Below, piece after piece: positions 37,701 to 49,700 of a stretch of DNA of 64,000 nucleotides. The translations under genes were made by a program, and so were the position numbers. Each line of letters opens with the position of its first letter. Position 1 is the first letter of the stretch. The notes below the pieces were generated by a model. That model was not told the DNA's origin. It did not search any database and saw only the letters and a list, made by a program, of their open reading frames with translations. Source of the stretch: Hsuehochloa calcarea. Lineage: Eukaryota > Streptophyta > Magnoliopsida > Poales > Poaceae. The DNA is taken from NCBI GenBank assembly GCA_036346395.1, contig CM070594.1, positions 26,197,385 to 26,261,384 on the forward strand, given 5' to 3'.

Positions 37701-40700
37701 TCTTATGCCATCTTCTCCCAAAGACTAGCTACTCTCTCATCCTTATAAATTATATTCTATTTTTTTTTCTTCAACCGACACGGGACTATCCCAACATTTA
37801 CGGTTAATATAATGCATTTAGACTTAGAGTAGTTATGTAAAATGTGAAAACAGTGGGAGAAGAAGCTTACCTGGCTTCACGAAGCTGCTCGGCAATGTGA
37901 CCATGAGCAAGGCGGTGAAGCATAAAACAAAGCTTCCGATCAGCTCGAGCCGGAAACCGAGCCACTCATTGGCGCCATTGTTGTGGAAGTCCATCCTCAA
38001 GCTGGAATTCACCCGGTTCAGGTTCTCCCGGAAGAAGCTGTCCCCCTTTCTGAAGCATCTGATGGTCATGACACCCTGAACCGTCTCCGAGAAATGGTGG
38101 ATCACTGGAGCCTTGGTGATGGACTCGAGGCGAGTCAGCTCCCTCGACGTCGAAAGGTAGTAGCTCTGCAAATCAAATTGGCAAATGTGAACTAAATAGA
38201 GTAAAACACAAAATTTAACAAAAGTATGCATCAGAGAGAGTTCTTTGCAGGCTGACGTACAGTACTAACTCACCCTGTACCACAAGTTCAGTATCAACAA
38301 AGGGATGATGGCGACTACGGACGGCCACGCCACCTGGCACGTGACAATCAGCACGCTGATCACCGTGACGTACATTGACACGCTGAACCAGACGAAGTAC
38401 GGCAGGAAGAGATCAACGTTCGTCTGGTCCGACGACGCCTAGAGGATCATCAGAAACCGTGTCAGACATTTCAGCAGAACAAAAGGACAGTCTGAAGAAT
38501 GTGACCGACGAACATCAAACATCATGTTAAACACGAAGATGGATGGTTCAAGAGATGCAGTGTACCCTGCTGAGGATCCTGCCGGAGGGCGTGGTGTCGA
38601 AGAAGGACATGGGCGCGTGCAGGATGCTGTTGAGGATCTGCTTGAAGAACATGTTGGCGGTCTGGAGGCCGATGAACGCCACGAGGAAGGACCGGGCCAA
38701 CACGAGCACCACCGACGCGGCGGCGATGATGGCGTACACCTCGATGAACAGCGACGGCTGGAACGAGGCGTCGTTCTCGTCGGAGGTCTGGTAGGCGAGC
38801 CAGTAGTCGCTGGCCACCAGCGAGCCCTGCCACGCCACGGACACGGCGATCACCACCACGACGCCCCACCACCCCCACACCTCCGTCATGTACTGCTTGT
38901 ACACGGCCAGGCTCACGTGCCCGCTCGCGCGCTCCTCGTCCTTGATCAGCCGCGCCGACGCCTTCTCGGCCTTGGGCGCCACGACGGAGTCGCCGGCGTC
39001 ACCGTTGGACCTGCTGCTGTTCTTGGCGGACGGCTGGCGGGAGATGGGAAGCTCGCGGTCGCCGTTCTCGGTCACCGGAGCCGCGCTCTCAACTAGCTCC
39101 ATGGAGCTGTCGTGCGCCGCGACGAGCGCATCGAAGTCGGAGCCGGGCTGGAGGAGCTCGTTGTACTTGCCGGATTGCACGACCATGCCGTCCTTCATTA
39201 CCTGATAGTATTTGCAGTGATTAATTTCAGACAAATGAGTAAAGACCACCGTACCATGCAACCTTTGGACAAAATAGTAACAATTTTTCCTGCATTTCGA
39301 GGCAATAGAGTGTTGTTACTCATACTGTTAAGTGATATATGATTTTTCAGGGTTACATCGATTAATTTCTATGCATTGCAACATTTCTACTTTTGATAAT
39401 ACGTCAGATAGTTACAGATTTCAAGAAATCAGTGATAAATTTGAAACACTTGATCAAGCATACTCGATATACCTACATATATGATATCGGCATTGTGCAA
39501 GAAATCGACTTGGTGGGTCACAAGCACTACAGTCTTGTTCTTCAGTGTGCCTCTCACACATTCCTGCATAAACATAATCAATTCGACAGTGAACTCAGTC
39601 TATTGCCTATCTCTAAATCATCCAGTCAGGAATCTGCACCACACATAAGGAGACCACCTCCACCAATTCTACGATGGCTCAATCCAGTGTTCTAAATTCA
39701 GCTACAAAGTGAATTGTGACGTACCTTGAAGATCTCAGTACCAGTGTGCGAATCAACTGCGCTGAATACATCGTCGAGGAGGTAGATATCGCAGTCCTGG
39801 TAGACGGCACGGGCGAGCTGAATACGCTGCTTCTGCCCGCCGCTGAGGTTGATCCCTCGCTCACCGATCTCCGTCTGGTCACCGAACTCCATCATCTCCA
39901 GGTCCTTCTCCAGGCAGCACACCCTGATCACCTCCTTGTACCTCTCCCCGTGCATGGACTGCCCAAACAGGATGTTCTCCTCGATGGTGCCGTTCTGAAT
40001 CCAAGCTGTCTGCGCTACGTAGGCTGTGCTGCCACACACCTTGACCTGAAACAGATTCAGAATTGATTCAATGTCAATGCGTCATTGTAAGAAACATTGT
40101 AAGTGGACTCTTTTTCCTCTGAAATATCCTCGCAGTGATTGAAGCAGTTAAAATACGTAAATGGCAAGATTTGATGGAGTAGGTTGCAATGCTGAAAATG
40201 TCTTATAACTGTGTTTAAATGTCATATAAATCAACTGTAACATTCCCGTTTTCGAATGGTGTTTAGTATTTACTATTCGGTTTTCGATTTTCATTCGTAT
40301 ATTCAAATTAGCCTACAATCTCAAAATCTCCTAGCTTCTATCTCAAGCTCGGATTTGTGTTTCAAATCTCTTCGTAGCTCTCGAATTCAAAATTCAAAAT
40401 TCAAATTTGAATACCCCTTTTCGGCCCTTTTTCCCATCCGGCCCAGCAGCTCCTCCCGGCCCATTCCTCTCGGCCCAGCTCCCCACCCTGCTTGCTTCCT
40501 CCCGGCCTGCTTGGCCCAGCCCCCTCCCCCTGCCTTCTTCCTCCCTCAGCCATTCGTCACGCTCAAGCCGCCTGCTCCTCTGCTCCGCACCTGCTCCCTC
40601 TACCGCCTCGTGCTTCGTCTGCGCCCTCTACTCCGCACCTGCTCCCTCGGCTACCCACGACCCGGCGCCCTCCTCCTTGCCTTGTCATCTCCACCGCACC

Positions 40701-43700
40701 AAGCCACAACGATATGGCCGTCCTCGCCGCTTTAGAGCGCCTGGTCTGAGCCGCATGTTGCGCAGCACACACACGCGCCTGCGTTGCCCCGTCCATGCCC
40801 CGGCTCACCTGCCTCAGCCCTGTCGCCTCGCTCAACTACCCTGTCCACCCGAATCGTCGTCGCACCCAAGGCTTGCCAGTGCGCCCATGTTGGCCGCCTC
40901 GGGACAGTGCGCACACCCGAGCCCCTCTTCAACGTCTCTTCCCCCTCCTTAGCCTATAAGAAGAGGCCCTCCTTCCCATGGACCTCCACCACACCGCCCC
41001 ATCTCCGTGAATCGCCACCCCAAAGAACGTCGCTTTCCCCCTTTTTCGGCCGAGCCGCCCCCGTCGCCGTCTAGCCGCTCTGGCGATGCCATCGCCACAA
41101 CGACCCCATCACCAAGAGCCTCCGAAGCCAAGGAGTGTTTCCCCTCAAGCGGTGTTTCTCTTGGTCCACCGAAGCGCCCCCAATCGACCGTCTTCCCCAC
41201 CTCCGGCAACCTTCTTCTCCGCCGTCGATCTCCTTTCTCCGGCCACCTCCGGTCCCCATTGTTGACCCGGTAGGACCGCCTCACCATGTGCCACCCCATG
41301 CTCGCCTTCCCCGGCTCAGGGCACCACCGGAGCTCCTCCTCCGCCGCAGCAGTGCCACCGTCGCCGCTCCGGTGAGCCGCCGGTCGAGACACCACCACCG
41401 TTGGCTTCGCTGCAGTGCAAGCTTTCCATTTTGGTAGCTCCCCACCTCTGCAGCTCCCTCCTCCGCTGGCGGTGAGCTGTGGCCACCAGTGCCCGTGAAG
41501 CCCCTGTCTTTGGCGCGCGCTTGAATGACCATCGCTCATCCATCATTAGCGCCTTAATTGTTGTCTTAAGCCCTAATCAATCAGTAACCAGTAAATGACT
41601 GTCTTAAGGCCCCCTTGACTCTCTGCGGAGTGGGCTCGACCAATAGTAAACACCAGTTTTATTCCGGTTTTGTCTCTAGTGACTGACAGGTGGGCCCCCA
41701 TGAACAATATGCACCCGGTGCACAGTGCATGATGACCTTAGGCCATACACTGTGCACATGGAACGAGCACTGTACAGTGGGCCCCACGTGTCAGTTGGTC
41801 ACCGTTCTCTCTCCTCCTTTTTATTATCCGGTTTAATTCCAATTCAAACTTCGAAAGCTCCGTTCTCCTCCGTTATAACTCCAAAAATTATGAATTTTAT
41901 CTCTAAATTTGTCTAAATTCAAGATCTTGCTAAGCGCATTGGTCTTGTTTAATTTGAAATTCATTTATTATGTCTTTAGTATTTATTTGTTCTCTTTGCT
42001 TGTTTGTGTCTTTTTCCGATACATTCACCCAAATAGGATTCAAAGACGCGGGAGATCTCCAAATTGATCAAGCACAAGACTATCAAGACTCTCTTGCCTA
42101 TAAACAAGGCAAGTCAGTACTTTGATCATTTTGAGCCTTTATTTTATGTAAATTATATTCATTTAAATTACCAAAATTGCATGCTTTAATTCTTTAATCA
42201 AATGTATGTTAAAGCTTAAGGTAGTTAAACACTCATTTGATGATTAATTAATTATTATATTATCCCTTGACAATTAAATCCATTAGTCCATGTCATCCTA
42301 GTAACTATGTGGTAATTACTAGTTATAGGATGTACTTAAACGACATGCTAGTCTTGCTTAAGTACCGGGACATTAAATTTACTAATCAATATCTTTTAAG
42401 CATGAAAATGGTTTTGGACAGTTATTGTGGGTAAATGACTGGAATATTGAGATGATTTGGTTTTACCCCTCAAAACCCTAATAACTTGATATTACCACAT
42501 CTGGGTGGATGGAATAGTGGTGGGTGTCATCGGGCACGAGAGTGGTTGGTATGTGTTATGAACCGCCTAGATGAATTAAGGACTTAATCTTGTCATGACC
42601 TCCTGTGTAAAACAAGTATAACCACAAGTCAGTAGAGTGCAACTTGGCTTAGTAAATTTATTAAACCACGAATGTCATCTCATTGGGTTGGATGATTCGG
42701 GAATGTGCAAGCGCGTGATACGTCCGGCTTGAAAGGGACACCGATGCGAGGTGAACTTGCCAGTCATCATGGCGTAGTCCAACTATGCTAGTCACTGAGG
42801 TGAACATCCCACACAACGTATGGGCGTAACCCCATTTGGGTGATATGATGGAAGAGGTGAGATACCTTTAAAGGTTACTGTGACGATCGCTCAACTACAT
42901 GACTTAGGAATCATGTGGGGTAATGAGTATGATTATCTCTTGTGGGTACATGGTACAACCTTTGCAGAGTCTAAACTGTTTAAACAGATGTGCCTACGGT
43001 CAAAGGCGAACTTGAGAACTTACTAGAGTTAGTTCTATTTCAAAAACCTTTGTTGGTGGTATGAAAATCAGATCGGGCTCACCTAGCCCTGAGATTGGAT
43101 TTTTTTTCCTAAGCTTTCGAGCTCAGTGGTGTTAATAATTAGAGGTAGCTCCAATCAACTGAAACATATGTAGACTTTCCGATGGAGGTAACCTCTACTG
43201 CTATTTAGTATTGCAATTACTCTCTTTAATAAAATGCAATTTGGTTAAAATGCTAAGTCATAGGAATTTGTAATTATGATAACTGAAAATGTTGCTTTTG
43301 CAAATAAAAGAACCCGAGCCATCCTTATTAAGCCATGCATGTTATTATTGTATCTTGTGTGTTGGCTCGTGAGCACAGAAGTTGTGCTCATTCTCACTCT
43401 CCCCCAAACCCTCCAGATAATGTGGATCAATGGGACTATGCGTATTATGAAGACCTAGAAGTCGTCGGACAAGGGAATGATGATGAGTAGTCTAGTTCTG
43501 TAGTCTAGATCTCACCTCAGTCTAGTGGACTCGTTCGGTACTTATGTACAACCGATGTTATCCCACCCCTTGGTTAATATCCGTCGTACACAGGCTACCT
43601 CAGTCGCTTGACTATGGAGAGATGAGCTCTACCACTTTTGTTTCCACTGTAGTTTACATTGCTTTCTCGTAATGTAATCAATTTGGCCTGTTTGACCCTT

Positions 43701-46700
43701 TTGTAAAACTCGACCCGACGTGGTCTTTGTCACTCTGATGTTTGTAATATATTTGAATGTCTTAGTTCACGCCATGTATGAAAATGATTCAGCAATGTGC
43801 ATGTAAGTGCTATCTATTGATCTTTGGAATAGCATAGTATTTTCACAGAGGATTTGGATGTGCAAAATCCGAGTCCGATAGGGCTAGTATCATAGCATAC
43901 GGCTGTAGAATCCTTAGTTAGATTGGTCGGTTCTGTAGGACTTGGGTCTTATTTCTAAAAGTCAAGAAAAATGTTGCTAAAAATATATAGTACTTATTGC
44001 TTCGCTCATCACTCCTAGCTCAGACTTATCTCTACTCTCATTAAGCTTTTACTGACTTTTCTCCTGTTTCAAAAATTGTAGATGGCTATCTCCCGTCGTC
44101 CGACAGCCTGTGGGACCATTGTTCTCATGGAGAGAACGAAGGAGGATTCACGGACATCCTTCTCTAGCTGATGTTGTACCTTGGTTACACTCACCCTCCT
44201 ATCTTCAGGGGCCGGATGACGAGGATCATGACCCACGAGTCCTGGACCATGGAGGTTTTCCTCTATGCTAGGGTTGGCGAGTTTGCTTCCCACACCTTCC
44301 AGGTCGAGGCGCCCCGTCGCAGCTATCTCGACACCATTCAGGATGCAGCCTGTTTCGCCTCCACCCGCTTGTGCTGGATGCACAAGGATCTCCTGCTGAG
44401 ATCACCTTTCTGCTACTACCCGTATCTCCCTGACAGAGAGCGTGTCCTAGAGATCTTCGACGTCAGAGATGACGATCCCCGCCTAACCCACCAGGTGCAG
44501 CTCACACAGACGATGACTGCCAACATCAACACCGCCATGGACGAGATCAGGCAGCTTCATTTGGTCCTCACTGGCAGCTACGCCCACTCCGACACCCTCT
44601 GCAACAACATGGTCAGGAGCGATGAGGCCCACCTCGCCGCAGTACGGGAGAGAGATGCCGCCGTCGTAGAGTTGTGTCGGGATCCAAATATACAAATCTG
44701 GACCCTTTGTGTATTCTGCACTAGTCCAGAATCACGCTAGTGCACACAGTGCCAACATTGATGAAATATCAACTCCATACAATGAAATATTAAATAAACG
44801 AGTAATTTGAATAACAAATAGCTGTTGTGACCTTAAGGTCGAGTTTTACAATTATTAAGCCATGCAAGGCTGACAATAATGAAATAAACTGCAGCGGAAA
44901 CAAAGTAAACTCCAGCGGGGTCCCATCAATTTACCACAGGTAACTGAGTGGGATCAAGACCCTAACGATCAACCTTCGTAGAATTCCTCTTCAAAAGCTG
45001 GTGACGACTCCTCCACTTCTGCTGATTTATTTAGCAAGAGTGAGTACACACCGTACTCGTAAGTCATACCATAGAATGCAATTATACATGATGGCTTATT
45101 CCAAAGTAATAGCTTTTGTGGTTAATTTGCAGAAATGCAACATTTGCAATTGAATACAGATAATAGATTGAAACGTAATTAAAAACAAATAAAGAATATT
45201 AATTTAACAATTGATTTCACAAAGAACACACAGTCTAATCAAGTTATTTACACAGCTGCATAAATTACCTCACACAGCTGACCCTTCCCAAATGTCTTTA
45301 TGAAAATCTACCCCTCGTGTGAAATTCCCGAGCATGTCCATAACCGAGGACGCGGCTATTCGAATAGATTGATTTAACACTCTGCAGAGGTTCTACACTT
45401 TACCCACACGATGAAATCAAACGGATCAGAGTTGATCACAACAAAACCTTTTAGAAACTTCATCTCAAACAATGGCACTCCCGATGTGCTTTCCTACTGG
45501 CCAACCGATACACACAACGTTTGGTTACGACACACATCGTTGAACAGGGATGCAGCGAACCGTCCCGCGATGTGACATATCACACCTCTAGCCCATCACA
45601 CAGTTTAAATACAACCTGAGTTGTCAATGTCAAGACTCCATAACTTACTAAGTCGGCCCAAATTTATACTAGGTATGTGGTCATACAGTAAGGCTCAGTT
45701 CAATGGCGCACAAAGTTAAGTCCTTAATTGAACAAGGCAAGACTTCCAGTTTTACCCAAATCACAAAAGTTTAATAAGCACACAGCTCCACCATTCACAC
45801 AGATCCACCACTTGCCTCAGTCCAAATCTTTTCCCACCCTGTTGATTAAGTGCAACACATGCCATCAACGAGTAATAGCACATAGCACACACAGTTTTAC
45901 CACACAATTCCATATTCCATTAGTCAAATTCATAATTGTGACTCACATGAATGATGACTCGTGGCACAGTCTACTCATATCTAACCAACCCACGTTGGTG
46001 CTACGATAATACCAACTAATAATGAACAAACCTAGGGTGACAAAAGATCATGGCATACAATAGACAAGGTGGATATAACAAATTGGATTAATAACTATCC
46101 GAAAAACATTTAAATAAATACTTGAATTAGAATGCAATACATTAAAACAAAGTATTTTGAAAACTGGGTGCAAGATGATCAAAGGTATAACTTGCCTTGG
46201 AATAGGTCTAGGTACTGATCTTGATCTTGAGGTGCTCCTTCTTCTCTAAAATTTCATGAAGTATCGACGTCTACTCGCAAACGAGACAAAAGAAATAAAA
46301 ACAAATAAATAATAGAGGCAAAACAAACTCCAAAAATCAAATAAAATTGACCAATAAATCGATCTTTATTTTATATATATTTAAAAATTTGAATGGGCTC
46401 AATCGAAGTTCGGATGCAAAAGTTATGGGCTTTGGAAGATTGGAAAGTAATCAAAACCCTAATTTGGATTTTAATTTGATTTTCTGAATTATTTTTATAA
46501 AGGAAAATCATATTATTGCGCAATGCTTGCGTCAGCCGAGGAAAAGAAATAAATAAAACCGGCCGACAGTGGGCCCCACTTCACGACCTCTCTACCACGG
46601 TGGACTAAGTCCACCGAGCCGAGGGTGCGGGGGAAACGGTGAACTAGCCACGTGGACGCCACGCGGCGACCATGCGTGTGCCACCTAGGCTGGAGTTGCG

Positions 46701-49700
46701 GCGATGGTCGCCGACCCACCGCCACGCCGGCCGAGGAGAGCAGAGGAGGCAGCGGCAGATGAACTTGCCGGTGATGGCGACGGCAGATGGCGGCGAGTCG
46801 GCAGCGGCGGAGGGGCAAAATGGATTGCCGAGAAGGAGGCGAGGCTGCTGGGATGGCGGCGGCGTTCGGCGGCGGCGGCCACCGGCGGCAACGTGGGGGT
46901 GGTCATGGCGACGAGCTTCCGCTTGTCGGACGATCCGAAACGGCGATGGAGGCGTCCTCGGCGCAGCGGCGGCAAGCACCGAGTAGCTCCGACTATTGCG
47001 ATCACGAGGGCGGCGTGGCACGGACGCCGAGGGTCCGAGGTGGCGGAGGGCTTCGCCGACGGCGGAACCGGCAATGGCAACACGGAAAAACAAGGAGCGG
47101 CGAGAAGTTGGGGCTTTGGTGGAGGAGGTCAAGCGAGTAGATTGGATGGGTTGGGGCCCTTATATAGCGTGAGGAGGGAGAGTCGGGAGAATACGGCGGT
47201 GGTGCGCGTGAAGGGCGGAGATCGGGCGCGGGAGTTCGGGAGGAAGACGACGACACGTGGCATCGGCGGGGCACCGGGCGGCCGAGGAGGGAGCGCGCAG
47301 CGGCGCTCGACGAGGCGGGCGGTGTGATGTCGATCCAGCGGCGGGGAGCGAGCGCGGGCGAGGGCTGGGCCGAGGGAGAAGCTGTGCTGCGGCGGGAGAG
47401 AGAAAGGACGGGGAGTGGGCTGAGGCGGCGGAATAGTGTTGGGCTTCGGCCCAGCACTGTTCCGGAGGGATTTTAATAGATTTTTTTTAATAAATCCAGA
47501 AAATGCAAATAGCAAATGACTTTGGAAAAATTCCAGAAAATTCTAGAAAATATATCCAAGCATATAGAATCCAAATAAAATAAGTTTGGCCATGGTTAAT
47601 GTTGGGATTAAGCACATTAATCATTTTTTCATGAAAGTCTATAATAAGCTTTTAAATTTAAATTCAAATAAAATGCAAATGATGAGATTTCCAACTAGCA
47701 ACTAATTAGAAAATTTTCAAAGACCAAAAGTTGGGATGTTACAAGTTGGCACGCCTTACAGCCGCCACTGCGATCACCGCTCCAGCTCTAGTTCTTCCTC
47801 CACCAGCCATCACCTCCAGTGACAGGACTCTCGATCGACCAATCCGACCCAGAGGAGCCCGCACCAGGATGACTGCGTGCAAGAGCGCTCTCGTTCGCCA
47901 AAGACGGCAGCAATCGCACCGCTTGTGGTAGCCGCCTCCGTTGGAGGAGTAGTCAGGCTAGTCTAGGTTAGCTAGCAGTGCTTGCTAGGCAGTCTTTTGG
48001 GTTGCAAACACTTTCTGTTTCCTTTTGTTGTAGACGTTATGTTTGTATCTGGTGTCGTGACTTAGCTTAGCCTATATGCTACTGTCAGGAGTCATGTAAC
48101 ACCTAATCCCCTTAATATAATGCAGCCATTCTAGGCTTTGTATTGTACTTATTCGAACTTCTTGTTGGTTTAATGTTCCTCTGTGTGTACCTTAGAGGGC
48201 TAGTAAACCATCATATACTCCCTCTAGTTCTGAGCCTCAACTTTTCTTCAGATGCCGCCAAGGAGAGCCACCACCCCAACCCGTGGAGCCTTTGCAACTG
48301 GCCAAGGAAGAGGTTGTGGTTGTGGCTGAGGATAAGATCTACCTCCCCCGCCACCAGCAAACCCAACGGTGGCTCAAGTCATGTTCCAGCAGACTCAGAT
48401 TCTTCAAGGTTTACTCGCCAGTCAGCAGACTGGAGCAGCCAGCCGTAACTCCAAGCTTGCAAACTTCCTCCGGACAAGACCCCTCACTTTTGTTGTAGCT
48501 AATGAATCGCTAGAAGCGGAAGACTGGCTCAGAGATACTAAGAAGAAACTTTGCCTTGCCCGTTGCTCAGACGAAGACAAGGTGAACTTTGCCACCCATC
48601 AGTTGAAGGAGCTACCGCTGCATGGTGAGAGAACTACCTCGCTGCTCGATGTGGTGACAACACAGTGTCCAAAGAAGAAGAAGAAGAAGAAGAAGAAGCA
48701 GAAGCGGCATCTCCAGAATCGCAATCAACGGACCACGCCACGCAGAAAAAATTGTCAAGTACAAGTAGATGAAATCAATTAAAGCTTGCGACCAATTCCC
48801 TTGGGCTGAATTCAAAGCGCCTTTTAGAACCACCTTCGTGCCAGCTGGTACCATGATAATGAAGAAGACTGAGTTTAGAGCTCTAAAGCAGGGTCACATG
48901 TCAATAAATGAATACCTCACAAAGTTTAATCAGCTTGCCTACTACGCTCCCAATGACATAGCTAATGATGAAGAAAATATCGACCGTTTTGTGGAAGGTA
49001 TGCGCGAGGACATGCGAGTCCAGCTTATCCTCCACGATTTCCCCAGCTTCCATCACTTGGTCAACAAAGCCATAGTGCTAGAAAATGAGAAAAAGACTGC
49101 AGAAGTCAGTCGCAAAAGAAAGATGGCATTTCAGAGGCCACAAGGTAACTTTTTGTAGAAAACAACATTCCAAGGCAACTCATCCTTCAGGCCATCTGCA
49201 GCCTTGCCGCAAAAAAATTCAGCTCCAGCCCCACGTCCCCAAGGAAGTGGTTTCTGCACTCTCTGCACCACCGAGCAACCTACAGCAGTCAACCCAGTAG
49301 CCAACCTTCACTGTTTCAACTGTGGAGAAAAATGGCATTTTACTAACAGGTGCCCTCATCGTCAGAACGCTATCGCAAAGTTCAACTCAGGAGCCTCCCC
49401 AACTCAAGGCCAAACTTCAAATCAAAGCAAGAGCCATCAGACTTCGCAAGCCTCAAGGTCTACCCCGACACTAAGCCGCAACCGTGTGAATCATGTCACA
49501 ACCGAGGAGGCCTAGGATGCCACAGGAGTTCTAATGGGTACGTTCTCTGTTAATTCAGTACCCGCACAAGTTTTGGTTGATTCTTGAGCTTCACACTCTT
49601 TTGTTTCAAGAATGTTTATTGAAAGGCTTAAGTTGCCAACCTATAAGTTAAAGAAACCCATGGTACTTAGTTCAACCAGGGGGGCCTCTATATGCTAGCT

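Noticed and set aside
40407..41546. ORFs of up to ~196 codons in the intron 3 gypsy LTR
   Set aside because: Low-complexity Pro/Ser/Arg composition, ORFs on both strands, no family motif, and position inside an LTR.
46513..47515. ORFs of up to ~207 codons in the solo LTR of intron 3
   Set aside because: Same reasons: GC-rich LTR block, open on both strands, no recognisable domain.
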